From assembly GCF_004362015.1 (NCBI RefSeq), contig NZ_SNWW01000002.1, positions 248,001-312,000 on the forward strand: 64,000 nucleotides of DNA. The letters are read 5' to 3'. The notes below the pieces were generated by a model, which did no database searches, was not told the origin of the DNA, and saw only the letters and a list, made by a program, of their open reading frames with translations. The stretch comes from Flavobacterium chryseum (GTDB lineage Bacteria; Bacteroidota; Bacteroidia; Flavobacteriales; Flavobacteriaceae). Below are positions 47,072 to 56,405 of the stretch, one piece after another. The translations under genes were made by a program, and so were the position numbers. Position 1 is the first letter of the stretch, and each line of letters starts with the position of its first letter.

Positions 47072-48220
47072 ATGTCTTCTCAAAATGCTGCTTTTTCTCC
47101 AAGTGCGCAACAGCCAAACAAACTCGTTTACATCAATACTATCAAAGTTTTATTAACAGTACTGGTTATTCTTCATCATACTTTTATTGCTTATTCCGGT
47201 TCAGGATGGTATTATACAGAACCAACAACTATTATGGGTGTTGTTGTTCCCATGAAAATGTTCATTAGCATCAACCAGTCATTTTTTATGGGCTTTTTCT
47301 TTATGCTTGCGGCCTACTTTACAGATGTTTCATTTACCAAAAAAGGTACTTTTAAATTCATTGCAGATCGTTTGATCCGATTAGGAATTCCATTAGTCTT
47401 TTATGTGCTTCTAATTTCTCCTTTCACCAGTTATCTCGTGTATTATTTTGCACTCGAACATCATATTCCCTTTTTGCAATATATGAGCGCTTACGATGCC
47501 TGGGAAGTTGGTGTAATGTGGTTTGTGTTAGCTTTGCTTGTATTTACTTTTATTTATGTAATCGTAAAAACGGTTTTTAAAATCAATTTCGAAAACACAT
47601 TCCCCGTTCCGGGATCAAGAACTATCATTCTCTTTGCAGTCGCTTTAGGTTTTGTTTCTTTTTTAGTTAGAATTATATTTCCGGTGGGATGGGTTTTAGA
47701 ACCGTTCGGATTTCAATTAGGACATTTTCCTCAATATATTGCCTTTTTTACCATTGGATTAATTGCTGCTAAAAACAATTGGTTCGAAGCACTTTCTGAA
47801 AAAACCAGAAAACACCTTACGCTTTCTGCTTGGCTGTGTTTGTTATTTTTTCCTGTCTTTTTTATTATCAGAATCACGGTAAAAATGCCTGTAGAATGGT
47901 ATTCGGGAGGTTTTCACTGGCAACAATTGCTGTACGCCGTTTGGGAACAATGGATTGGGCTTTCCATCTTAACCGTTTTATTAATTAAGGGGAGAAAAAA
48001 CTGGAACAAATCATCTGCATTGCTTACCAAATTATCGCGCTATAGTTTTGCCACTTATATTTTTCATCCTGTCGTAGTTGTTGCCATTACATTGGCGGTA
48101 AGAAACTGGCCAGTAGATCCTGCAATAAAACTTCTTGTAGTGGCACCATTGATAGTTGTGGGAAGTTTTGCTTTAGGCGGATTGATTTTATTAATTCCCG
48201 GTGTTAAAAAAATCATCTAA
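47072..48220 (+). CDS. Membrane acyltransferase (acyltransferase 3 family)
   Basis: A 382-residue inner-membrane protein with about ten segments. It opens with VYINTIKVLLTVLVILHHTFIA, where the paired histidines are the acyltransferase 3 signature, and shows LIRLGIPLVFY, typical of the second loop. Such enzymes move acetyl or succinyl groups onto surface sugars or antibiotics. The acceptor is unknown. I start at ATG 47072 and not TTG 47042, which lies inside a promoter box. A strong terminator follows. Confidence 0.85.
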   Translation: MSSQNAAFSPSAQQPNKLVYINTIKVLLTVLVILHHTFIAYSGSGWYYTEPTTIMGVVVPMKMFISINQSFFMGFFFMLAAYFTDVSFTKKGTFKFIADRLIRLGIPLVFYVLLISPFTSYLVYYFALEHHIPFLQYMSAYDAWEVGVMWFVLALLVFTFIYVIVKTVFKINFENTFPVPGSRTIILFAVALGFVSFLVRIIFPVGWVLEPFGFQLGHFPQYIAFFTIGLIAAKNNWFEALSEKTRKHLTLSAWLCLLFFPVFFIIRITVKMPVEWYSGGFHWQQLLYAVWEQWIGLSILTVLLIKGRKNWNKSSALLTKLSRYSFATYIFHPVVVVAITLAVRNWPVDPAIKLLVVAPLIVVGSFALGGLILLIPGVKKII

Positions 48221-48256
48221 AATCAGCAATTAAAAAGGGAACAAATCAATCCAAAT

Positions 48257-48292
48257 AAAAAATCCTCTGAAGTTCGTTCAGAGGATTTTTTT
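48257..48292. terminator. Strong bidirectional terminator
   Basis: AATCCTCTGAA and TTCAGAGGATT form an 11-base stem around GTTCG, with flanking A and T tracts. It lies between the convergent acyltransferase and phytochrome genes. Confidence 0.92.
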
Positions 48293-48306
48293 ATGTAGAA
48301 ATTGAA

Positions 48307-50574
48307 TTAAATCAACGGAATCAAATGATCACAAGGAAAATAAACCGTTATCGCCGTTCCTTGGCCCGGTACTCCAACCGCTTTAATAGTTCCGCCGCAA
48401 GTCTGCATTATTTTTTTACATAAAGCCAAACCAACTCCGGAACCGCTGTATTTTTCCTGAGTGTGCAATCGCGTAAATATTTTAAAAATCGATGCCGCAT
48501 ATTCCTGTTCAAAACCAATACCATTATCAGTAAAAGTAATCCAGTTGCAATATATTTTATTCGCATGATCATAGATTTCAGACTCTTGCGAAGCCGTTAT
48601 TTTTATAACCGGTAAGCGATCGGGAGACGCGTATTTTATTGAATTTTGAAGAATATTAGAAAACAGCTGCTTCATCAAAAAGTTAATTCCGTACACTTCA
48701 GGCAGATTTTCATATTCAATTACAGCACCGCTTTCATTAAATACTTCCTTCATTTCGCTAATTGTCGACTCCATAATAGCGTTCAGATCTACTTTTTGAA
48801 GCGAATCGGTAGTATATTTTACACGGGTATATTTTAGAATATCCTGCAATAAAGTCTGCATTCTGTTAGCCGAATTCGAAACGCGCAACAAAGAATCAAA
48901 AACCGATTGTGCCGGAACATTATCGATTTCACCCAAAAGTTTAGATATAATCAGCTGAATTTTACGCAAAGGTTCCTGCAAATCATGCGTACTAATCCAG
49001 TTTATATTTTCAAGTTCTGCATTGGTTTCCTTCAAAACATCACTTTGATTACGGTATTTTTCTTCCTCTTCACTCAGCATCATCATAATAATCTGGTTGT
49101 GAAGCGCATGAGCATAACTAGCCGCAGCATTTATTTCAAGATGCAGCCAGCGGCTACTTTGATTTTTAACTATTTGTTTCCAAATATTAAATGAATTTCT
49201 CGGATGCAGCCCATTACTGTCTTTTACAATTGCCTTTACAGGATCTCCCGCCCAATTTATTTCAGATATATTTTCAGGTCGGTACCAAATTATATTGTTT
49301 TCATTACCAAGCGAATGGTAAATAATTCCGGCAACATTAAACTTTTCATCCTCGCTAAAATAATCTGCCAGTTTATTAGTGCAAAAAATTCCTTCTCTGA
49401 CATGATGTGATATTTCCTCACTTATCTTAGAAATCTGATCTTCTGACGGCGTTAAACCATATCGGTACATTTCTCCTCCAACATAAATAGAAACACCTGC
49501 AGCATTACAAAGATTCAATAATTCAGGATCAGTAACAATAATTTCAAAAGGCAAATGATCAAGCGGAAGAGTTAAACCCACCAAATGTTCTAAAGCCAAA
49601 GCTGTTTTACGGGCAATCTCATATTCATCTGTACTTTGTCGCAAATCGATTTGAGATGTGATAAATTGCCCCTGCAGTTTAGCCGCAAGCCTAATTTCCG
49701 GCGAAATATTTTTTGCCGAATAATGATGACACGCAATTAATCCCCAAAGTCTTCCGTGGTGAATAAGTGAAATGGTAAGCGTCGCTCCCACTCCCATATT
49801 TTTCAGGTACTGAACATGAATTGGCGAAGTACTTCTTAAAATAGAAAGGCTTAAATCAAGGTTTTTATTTTCCTGATTATCGACCGTAAAAATCGGCACC
49901 GGTTCATAATCCATATCAACAATCAAACGAAGCTGATTTTTCATGTATAATTCCCTCGCCTGAACCGGAATATCGGTATGCGGATAATGCAATCCTAAAA
50001 ACGGCTCTAAATCTTCCCGACAATCTTCGGCAAAAACTTCACCATTATAATCTTCATCAAAACGGTAAATCATGACACGATCGTAACCCGCAATTTCGCG
50101 CGTTCCTTTCGCCACAAGCGCGCACAATTCCTGCAGCGTTCTGGTAGAGTTCATGTCCGTAATAAACTGAATATTCTGCAAATATAAATCTGCAAGCAGT
50201 TCTCTGCTTCTAAAATGCGGTTCAGCCTCGAGCACATAAATATCGTTGCTTTTATGAATGCTGAGCTGAAATAATTTCCCTAAAAGTTCAATTTCAAGTG
50301 GAAAAACCGATTGATTTATACCATCATTGATATATTTTACTATCGTTTCATGAACGTGGTTTCCAAAGGTGGCGCCAAACTCTTTTCCAATAATTTCTTT
50401 GTACGTTAAATCAACAAACGTTGAAATATTAGCCGTACAAAAATCTATTGTCCAGTCTGTGGTAACGCCAATCAAAAAACCATGCGGCTGAATACTTCCG
50501 GGAATATGTATGGGTTCGTGCTCGCAATTGGTCAAAGTGACTATATCCCGATTTACAATATCTCTTAATTTCAT
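48307..50574 (-). CDS. bphP: Bacteriophytochrome histidine kinase
   Basis: A 755-residue red/far-red light receptor. The biliverdin-attachment cysteine is C17 in LTNCEHEPIHIPG, ahead of the PAS domain; the GAF chromophore pocket has HYPHTDIPVQARELY and HHYSAKNISPEIR; PHY follows to about residue 490; then HisKA with WISTHDLQEPLRKIQL and a HATPase (SNILQNSIKYASPD, DNGIGFEQE, GSGVGLALCKKI). There is no receiver. It starts directly after the frame-restored end of the heme oxygenase gene that should supply its chromophore. Confidence 0.94.
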   Translation of the reverse strand: MKLRDIVNRDIVTLTNCEHEPIHIPGSIQPHGFLIGVTTDWTIDFCTANISTFVDLTYKEIIGKEFGATFGNHVHETIVKYINDGINQSVFPLEIELLGKLFQLSIHKSNDIYVLEAEPHFRSRELLADLYLQNIQFITDMNSTRTLQELCALVAKGTREIAGYDRVMIYRFDEDYNGEVFAEDCREDLEPFLGLHYPHTDIPVQARELYMKNQLRLIVDMDYEPVPIFTVDNQENKNLDLSLSILRSTSPIHVQYLKNMGVGATLTISLIHHGRLWGLIACHHYSAKNISPEIRLAAKLQGQFITSQIDLRQSTDEYEIARKTALALEHLVGLTLPLDHLPFEIIVTDPELLNLCNAAGVSIYVGGEMYRYGLTPSEDQISKISEEISHHVREGIFCTNKLADYFSEDEKFNVAGIIYHSLGNENNIIWYRPENISEINWAGDPVKAIVKDSNGLHPRNSFNIWKQIVKNQSSRWLHLEINAAASYAHALHNQIIMMMLSEEEEKYRNQSDVLKETNAELENINWISTHDLQEPLRKIQLIISKLLGEIDNVPAQSVFDSLLRVSNSANRMQTLLQDILKYTRVKYTTDSLQKVDLNAIMESTISEMKEVFNESGAVIEYENLPEVYGINFLMKQLFSNILQNSIKYASPDRLPVIKITASQESEIYDHANKIYCNWITFTDNGIGFEQEYAASIFKIFTRLHTQEKYSGSGVGLALCKKIMQTCGGTIKAVGVPGQGTAITVYFPCDHLIPLI

Positions 50575-51164
50575 TTATTTTTTTGTCTGCTGGAAATGAT
50601 TATGAATACAATCGAAGGCATAAACTGCTCCCTCAATTATTTCATCTTCAACATTATACTCTTCTTCGTATGCGGTAAGCAAATGTAGGAAAGTTTTCCA
50701 ATAACTCCCCGTTTTATTCCCATATCCTGAAAATAAGAAACCCCTTTTCCGTCTGTAAGTCCGTCGATAGTTTCAAGATTTTTTAAGATGAATCTGCCAC
50801 CAAGCGAAGAACCTTCAACCACGTACAAAATTCCCAAAGCAAACGGAATTGTTATGTATTGTGTACTAAAAACAGGTCGTGCAACAGGTTTAGGATAATT
50901 TAAATACAAAAGATCAGCTTCGATTAAATCCTTTTTTGCTCTTTCGTTTACATCATCAATAATAGTAGAAAGTAGCGGAAAAACAGTTGTTTCTACACTA
51001 TAATGTACATCGTACATCAATTGTAAATAATGCGCATAATCGTCCATTTTCATGTTTGGCGAAAGAATGTAAGAAGAAACCGGAAGTTCCTCCAGCCTTT
51101 TATGCGATGCTGCGGTATGTGTTTTTAGTTTGTTTAAAAAATCTGTGGAAATGGAAAAATTCAA
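50575..51164 (-). pseudogene. bphO: Heme oxygenase (BphO-type), frameshifted near its 3' end
   Basis: The frame from ATG 51164 gives a normal heme oxygenase start (TAASHKRLEE with the proximal histidine) through ALGILYVVEGSSLGGRFI, but after about residue 145 it runs out of register and stops at 50637. In the next frame the conserved end is present: GYGNKTGSYWKTFLHLL followed by TAYEEEYNVEDEIIEGAVY to a TAA at 50577-50575, touching the bphP ATG. One missing base near 50729-50735 (four-T run, coding strand) explains it; restored length is 196 residues. The enzyme opens heme to biliverdin, the phytochrome chromophore. Confidence 0.85.
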
Positions 51165-51204
51165 TATCGAATAATTTAGTTTGTTCTATTTTTCTTAGGT
51201 GGCA

Positions 51205-51212
51205 CAAATATA
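51205..51212 (-). promoter_or_regulatory. TAnnTTTG -7 box of the bphO-bphP operon
   Basis: TATATTTG on the minus strand, 40 bases upstream of the bphO start. Confidence 0.55.
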
Positions 51213-51291
51213 CTATTTGCTGTAGTTAAATGCCTCATTTTATTTGATTTTAAGAAAATAATTAGTGCTTTTTCCCTTGAAATATTATCAG

Positions 51292-51375
51292 GAGCTATTT
51301 CCAGCTATCCGCTATATCTTTTTCTTGCTGAAAAAAGCAAGAAAAAGGATACCGCTTCTATCTGGGCTAGGCAAT
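51292..51375. repeat. Dispersed hairpin element (GAGCTATTTCC ... TCTGGGCT)
   Basis: A perfect 11-base stem, CTTTTTCTTGC (51318-51328) and GCAAGAAAAAG (51337-51347), is flanked by GCTATCCGCTATAT and GGATACCGCTTCTAT. I recall similar elements scattered through Flavobacterium genomes. It lies in the 417-base gap 51165-51581 between the phytochrome operon and the candidate defence genes; the rest of the gap shows no gene. Confidence 0.65.
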
Positions 51376-51581
51376 CTTTTTCATCAGAAGTTGTAGTGTT
51401 TTATAAAACCCGTATAAATACGCATTGTAGCATTTTTATTTAGTGGTATTCTTGTTGAGAATAAATTTAGTTGGATTATGGTTTTCCGTAAGGAGGCTAA
51501 TTATTAAAAACTAATATTTGTAGAATAAGAAAGGATCAAGCAGATTTTTAGTAATCAATATCTTAAAATAATCAACTGAAA

Positions 51582-52478
51582 ATGACATTAGAAGAAGCAT
51601 TAAAAAGAGCAGCTTATAAAGTTTGGAATGAATTAGAGCCAATTCCAAATGATTCAAGATATCATATATATGAGGTAAGGGAAGAAGGATTAACAACTAT
51701 GTCAATCAAGGAACTTGTAAGAGCTAATTGTCCAGATATAGAAAAAATATTAATGATTCCTCCAAAAGAAGAAAAAATAAAAGGTTACGATTTTGAATTG
51801 GCTATAGGAAGTCCTTCAAAAGGAAGATTTATACGACTATTTATTCAAGCAAAAACTTTAAAAGGAAAAAAAATTAATAGTAAATATGAAGAGATAGACT
51901 TTCCTCAAGCAACTACATTGTCAGATTTTTCAAAATCAGAACGAAGTTTAGGAATGTATGCTTTTTTTAATCATCTAACTGAAAATACTCCTACTTTGCA
52001 AAATCACTATAATTCGATGACACCTTTTGATAAAGAAAGCTTAGGAATAACAATAGCTTCTGCATATTCTATTAGGATGTTAAGAAGTAGAATATTTTCT
52101 GATTATCATTTTAATTGCGGTTTAACAATGTCACCTAAAATGTTTACTTGGCGATATTTTTCTCATTTATTTTATTTTCACAAGAGTACAAAAGGACATC
52201 TAGCAGTTCCATTTCATGAATTATCATATTTTACTGTGGAAATTGCTGAAATGATTAATAGAGCATTTAGAATTATTAAACGAAGAGGTAGAGCAAATTT
52301 TTTCTTTTTTTTCCTTCCAGGAATCGAAGAATTATTTGAGGATGATGATGAAATTATTCCTATCTTAAAAATAAATGTTGAAGGATTGATAAAAGAATTT
52401 AATTATAGAATTGAAGTTCCAAAAAATGATACATATAAACCACAAGCATTAATAATTATTAATACCGATAATTATTAA
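51582..52478 (+). CDS. DUF6615-like putative nuclease
   Basis: A 298-residue soluble protein. Residues 35-95 resemble DUF6615: an acidic EEGLTTMSIKELVRAN, then KGYDFELAIG and RLFIQAKTLKGK, giving D70, E72 and Q89-A-K91 in a pattern compatible with a PD-(D/E)xK nuclease core. The remainder (about 100-298) is unassigned, with ERSLGMYAFFNHLTEN. It is more AT-rich than its neighbours and pairs with a DUF262/DUF1524 gene 21 bases downstream. The family assignment is by motif memory and moderate; a role in phage defence is inference from the partner. Confidence 0.55.
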   Translation: MTLEEALKRAAYKVWNELEPIPNDSRYHIYEVREEGLTTMSIKELVRANCPDIEKILMIPPKEEKIKGYDFELAIGSPSKGRFIRLFIQAKTLKGKKINSKYEEIDFPQATTLSDFSKSERSLGMYAFFNHLTENTPTLQNHYNSMTPFDKESLGITIASAYSIRMLRSRIFSDYHFNCGLTMSPKMFTWRYFSHLFYFHKSTKGHLAVPFHELSYFTVEIAEMINRAFRIIKRRGRANFFFFFLPGIEELFEDDDEIIPILKINVEGLIKEFNYRIEVPKNDTYKPQALIIINTDNY

Positions 52479-52499
52479 TTATAAAATCAAACAAAAAGA

Positions 52500-54343
52500 A
52501 TGGATATTTCACCTGACAAACAAAACATTGATCGTGTTTTTTCAAATACAACTTATTATATTGATTTCTATCAAAGACAATATAAATGGAATGAAGAACC
52601 TGTAAAAAGGCTTTTGGAAGATATCTTTTATAAATTTAATGAAGAATTTAAAAAACATAAAGATTCAGATATTCCTTTAGAACAATTGATTACTAAATAT
52701 TCTTGGTATTATCTAAATACGTATGTCACTAACGTAATTGATGGTAAAATATATGTGGTAGATGGACAGCAAAGACTTACAACTATTACCCTTATACTCA
52801 TTAAACTTAAACATTTGGCAGAATCACAAAAATCTGAATTAACTGATTGGGTTAAGAATAAAATCTCTGGTCATGCTGGTTTTAAAAAAGAATTTTGGAT
52901 GAATCATGAGGCGCATAAAATTGCTATGCAGGGATTGTTAGATGGATTAGCGTCTGATTCTATAGACGTTACTAGTGGTATAACTGCACAAAATATGGTT
53001 TCTAATTATCAAAGTATTTCTAAATGGCTGGATAATGAACTTTCTGGAAATCTTTACAAATTGGAATCATTTATTTTTTTTTTCTTAAATAGATTAGTAT
53101 TAATTAATCTGGCTGTTGAACAAACTGAAGTTCCGATGGTTTTTGAGGTTATTAATGATAGGGGTGTTAAATTAAAGCCATATGAAATTTTAAAAGGAAA
53201 ACTTCTTGGGCAAATTGAAAAAGATGAATTAATTCAACTAAAACTTAATGATATTTGGGAGGATCAAGTAAAAAAAATAAATGATTTTAAAGAAGATGAA
53301 ATTGATGAGTTTTTTAACTATTTTCTTAAAGGAAACCTTGCTGACACACGTGGTTTAGCTCAAAAATTTGATAGGATTATCATAGAGTTATGTTTGAGGA
53401 CGAATATGATAAAGAACTCAAATTAAAACATAATGCAAAAGGTGTTAAAAAATTTTTACTTAATGATTTCATATACTACACAAATTTATATCATAAAATA
53501 TTACAATATGCTGTAAGCTTTAATGATCTACAGCCGTATGCATATTATAATAATTTAATATCAATGAACAATCAGTTCTTGCTTATTATGTCTGCTTGTG
53601 AAATTAATGATAATGACGAAGAAAAGAAGATATTTACTGTTAGTCGGCAATTAGACCGCATGTTTTGTCTTCTCCAATTACAAAAGAGCTATAACAGCAA
53701 TTCATTTACAACCGAAATTTATAAATTAAGTGCTGAGATAAGAAATCAACCTATAGAAAAAATTGACAAAGTTTTTGAAAAGTACCTATTACAACATATT
53801 TCTGATGTTAGGGGCATAAATGTAGAAAGTCTTTACAATTATACTTTTTTTAAAGAAACAGGAATAGAATTAGAAAAACGTTTTAAAAGATATTTCTTTG
53901 CTCGTATAGAAAAATTTATTGCTGACAATACAAAATTAAATATGAAGCATAATTTTTATGATCTAATACAAAATACAGGTTCTAAGAATGGATTTCATGT
54001 TGAACATATATTATCATATAATTCAGAAAATAAAGCTCACTTTAATAATGATGAAGAACTATTCGAAAGAGAAAGAAATAGACTTGGTGGACTTTTATTA
54101 TTAAAAGGCGCAGATAATATTTCTAGCAATAATGAAGCTTATAAAAAGAAACTAAAATCATATGCAAATACTCTTTATTGGAATGAAACTCTTAGAGAAG
54201 ATACTTATAAATCAAAACTAGACTTTAGCAAAATGATAAATACCTATAAATTAAAGTTCAGACATATGGAACAATTTGGTAAAGAAGAGTTGGAAGAGCG
54301 CCATAGATTATTATTTGACTTGATCAAAATAATTTGGAATTAA
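52500..54343 (+). pseudogene. GmrSD-like DUF262/DUF1524 protein, frameshifted
   Basis: Two overlapping frames make one protein of about 614 residues, the normal length of fused GmrSD-type enzymes. The first (52500-53426) is DUF262, with DFYQRQYKWNEEPV, VVDGQQRLTTITLI and VINDRGVKLKPYEILKGKL. The second (frame of 53390-54343) is DUF1524, with the HNH-type GFHVEHILSY and NRLGGLLLLKGADN, then ISSNNEAYKKKL. One missing base near 53373-53376 (GATAGG|ATTAT; restored DRDYHRVMFEDEYD) separates them. GmrSD enzymes are nucleotide-dependent restriction systems against modified phage DNA. It pairs with the DUF6615-like gene upstream. Confidence 0.85.
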
Positions 54344-54415
54344 CATAAAAGAGCTAATTAATATCCATAATTAAAAAATAATCCCCCGCTCTACCAAGTG
54401 TTCATTATCAAAGCT

Positions 54416-54446
54416 GCGCAAATATCTCCGACTTTGCGCTTTTTTT
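54416..54446 (+). terminator. Hairpin terminator after the candidate defence genes
   Basis: GCGCAAA, a 10-base loop and TTTGCGC are followed by seven T. It lies 72 bases after the DUF1524 stop. Confidence 0.8.
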
Positions 54447-54525
54447 ATTACTTATAAATTCAATCATTTATCTTCAATAAAAAAATCATAATCCTTCCCC
54501 CTATTTCCAATCTCAAAAATTTCAA

Positions 54526-54533
54526 TAACTTTG
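54526..54533 (+). promoter_or_regulatory. TAnnTTTG -7 box overlapping the crp-like start region
   Basis: TAACTTTG ends 6 bases before ATG 54540, so the transcript would begin at or very near the start codon (leaderless or nearly so). The alternative TTG at 54531 lies inside the box. Confidence 0.55.
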
Positions 54534-54539
54534 AGCCTT

Positions 54540-55103
54540 ATGCAGGCAAACCTTAGAGAACATATCGAAAAAATAATTCCGCTTACGGATGATGAGTTTG
54601 CATTTGTGGCTTCTCATTTTACAACTAAAAAGTTTAAGAAACACCAATTTCTTATTCAGCAAGGCGATGCGGTTGTCTATTCTTACTTTGTTATTTCGGG
54701 ACTTTTAAAACTGGTGCATACCGATGCTTCAGAAAAAGAACACATCGTTTCTTTCGCTATGGAAGATTGGTGGGAAAGCGATTATTATGCATTTTTTACA
54801 CAAACCAAAGCTACCTTGTCACTCGAATGTCTGGAAGATACTGAGGTTCTTTACTGCACGCTCGAACAGTATAAAAACCTTTGCAGCGGTTTGCAAAAAA
54901 TGGAACGCTTTTATCTGGAGAAAGCCACTTCTGGTTTTCTGGGATCGCAACGCCGTATTATTTCCTGGCAGACTTCGAATTCTAAAGAACGCTACGAACA
55001 ACTTTTAAAACAATATCCTTTACTTTTTCAGCGTGTACCAAAAAGCTTAATCGCTTCGTACTTGGGCGTTTCGCGCGAAACCTTAAGCCGTTTATCTTCG
55101 TAA
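54540..55103 (+). CDS. Crp/Fnr family transcriptional regulator
   Basis: A 187-residue regulator with an N-terminal cyclic-nucleotide-binding fold (KFKKHQFLIQQGDAVVYSYFV) and a C-terminal winged helix ending VPKSLIASYLGVSRETLSRL. The phosphate-binding arginine pattern of true cAMP receptors is not evident, so the effector is unknown. I start at ATG 54540, because the upstream TTG is part of the promoter box. It probably controls the exported RidA gene 231 bases downstream, a pairing often seen in this phylum. Confidence 0.88.
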   Translation: MQANLREHIEKIIPLTDDEFAFVASHFTTKKFKKHQFLIQQGDAVVYSYFVISGLLKLVHTDASEKEHIVSFAMEDWWESDYYAFFTQTKATLSLECLEDTEVLYCTLEQYKNLCSGLQKMERFYLEKATSGFLGSQRRIISWQTSNSKERYEQLLKQYPLLFQRVPKSLIASYLGVSRETLSRLSS

Positions 55104-55197
55104 AGTTTAGTTTTCAGTCTCAGTTAATAGTTCATCTTTAAAATCGGAATTGTTTCACTCAGATTTTGCAGATTTCATTTTTACATTTTCATTCCTA

Positions 55198-55231
55198 GCT
55201 CATAACTCATAACTCATAATTCATAACTCCT
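55198..55231. repeat. Tandem CTCATAA repeats
   Basis: Four consecutive 8-base units of the type CTCATAAC (one varied to TTCATAAC) lie between the crp-like and ridA genes. Simple repeats of this kind also appear in the gap after ridA. Confidence 0.6.
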
Positions 55232-55334
55232 AACCCTTATATGTGACATTTCTCACTTTATAATCGTGAGGAATGTCAAGACCTTTTTCCGGATGTTATG
55301 CCCAACTTTGCAGTATCAATTTTAAACTGTAATC

Positions 55335-55805
55335 GTGAAAAAAACATCAAAAATTTTAGTATTACTAGTATTAACAGCAATGCCAATAGTGGCACAAACT
55401 AAAAAAGCTAAACAAATGGAAAAAAGAATTATCAACCCGTGGGAATGGCAAAATGAACGCAGTTATAACCAGGCCATAGAAGTTAAAAATCCGGAAGGAA
55501 CGCTATATGTTTCGGGACAAGCCGCCGTAAACGCCGACGGAACTTCGAGCAACGAAAACATGGAATCGCAAATAAAACTTGCCCTGAGTAATCTGGAACA
55601 AGTAATTGCCAAAGCCGGATACGAACCAAAAGGAATTGTTCGGCTGACTATGTATACTACTGATATGGAAGCACTTTGGCCTAATTTCAATATCATTCAG
55701 GAATGGATTGCTAAACACGGCGTTCAACAAGCCACAAGTTTAATGGAAGTAAAAACCCTTTTTGAGACATTGAAAGTAGAATTCGAGGCAACAGTGGTGA
55801 AGTAA
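55335..55805 (+). CDS. Exported RidA family protein
   Basis: A 156-residue RidA-fold protein preceded by a signal peptide (KILVLLVLTAMPIVAQ). The body includes GTLYVSGQAAVNADG, NLEQVIAKAGYEPKGIVRLTMYT and the C-terminal LFETLKVEFEATVV; the arginine that deaminates imines in RidA is represented by the R of IVRLT. Export is unusual, since classical RidA clears reactive enamines in the cytosol. The start is GTG 55335; an ATG 27 codons later would give a cytosolic form. It follows a Crp/Fnr regulator. Confidence 0.85.
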   Translation: MKKTSKILVLLVLTAMPIVAQTKKAKQMEKRIINPWEWQNERSYNQAIEVKNPEGTLYVSGQAAVNADGTSSNENMESQIKLALSNLEQVIAKAGYEPKGIVRLTMYTTDMEALWPNFNIIQEWIAKHGVQQATSLMEVKTLFETLKVEFEATVVK

Positions 55806-55930
55806 TTGTTAATGGTTGATTGTTAATTATTAATGGTTAATTGTGAGTTGTGAAATGTGAGTTATTGTTGATCGATAATTTTACTTTTACAACTCACTTT
55901 TTAATTTTCACTTTTTAATTTTTAATTTTC
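55805..55930. repeat. Low-complexity TTGTTAATGG / GAGTTGTGA repeat region
   Basis: Short words TTAATGGTT, GTGAGTT and TTTTTAATTTT repeat in direct and inverted order, for example TGTGAGTTGTGA against ACAACTCAC. No gene is visible in the 298-base gap 55806-56103. Confidence 0.5.
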
Positions 55931-56103
55931 TAAATCCAAATCGTCATTAAAAACGTAAGTATAAGAAGACGGTAATCTGGGATAAGATAAATTTAGTAAT
56001 GAGATAAAGTTTAATTCATTATTGCGTTTTTTGGGAAAAAATATTGAGTTTGTTATGTTCCTGATTATCGTCTTTTTTATTAAATTTTAAGAACAAAAAA
56101 AGG

Positions 56104-56352
56104 TTGGAAAAAATAAAAGTTCAAAAGTTAAAAAAGACTTTAGATTATCTGGAAAGCAAACAACGCGAATTAAACCGAAACAACGAAACCGATACCCGAA
56201 CTATTGAATCGATGATCAAATACCTCAAAAAAGACATGCTCGATCAGTTTAATTTATCTGATTATCATATTTCTATTCAACAAGAAATTAAAAATACCGA
56301 AGCTTTTATTAATAATGTAAAAAACATTATTGATATTAATTCTGAGGATTAA
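56104..56352 (+). CDS. Small hypothetical coiled-coil protein
   Basis: An 82-residue, highly charged protein beginning at TTG 56104. It is almost entirely helical with heptad-like spacing (LKKTLDYLESKQRELNRN, SMIKYLKKDMLDQF). I do not recognise a family. Codon use and composition look like a real flavobacterial gene, but it has no operon partner; it lies between two repeat regions. It could be a remnant of a longer gene. Confidence 0.5.
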   Translation: MEKIKVQKLKKTLDYLESKQRELNRNNETDTRTIESMIKYLKKDMLDQFNLSDYHISIQQEIKNTEAFINNVKNIIDINSED

Positions 56353-56405
56353 ATATACCACTTAAACAATCTAGCAAAGCCACAAAGTTTATACGCAATA
56401 TTTGT

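Noticed and set aside
54389..54402. GCTCTACCAAGTG resembling the D-arm of a tRNA on the minus strand, possibly an integration scar beside the defence genes
   Set aside because: Only about 13 bases match; no acceptor, anticodon or T-arm is present and no duplicate was found on the other side of the genes.
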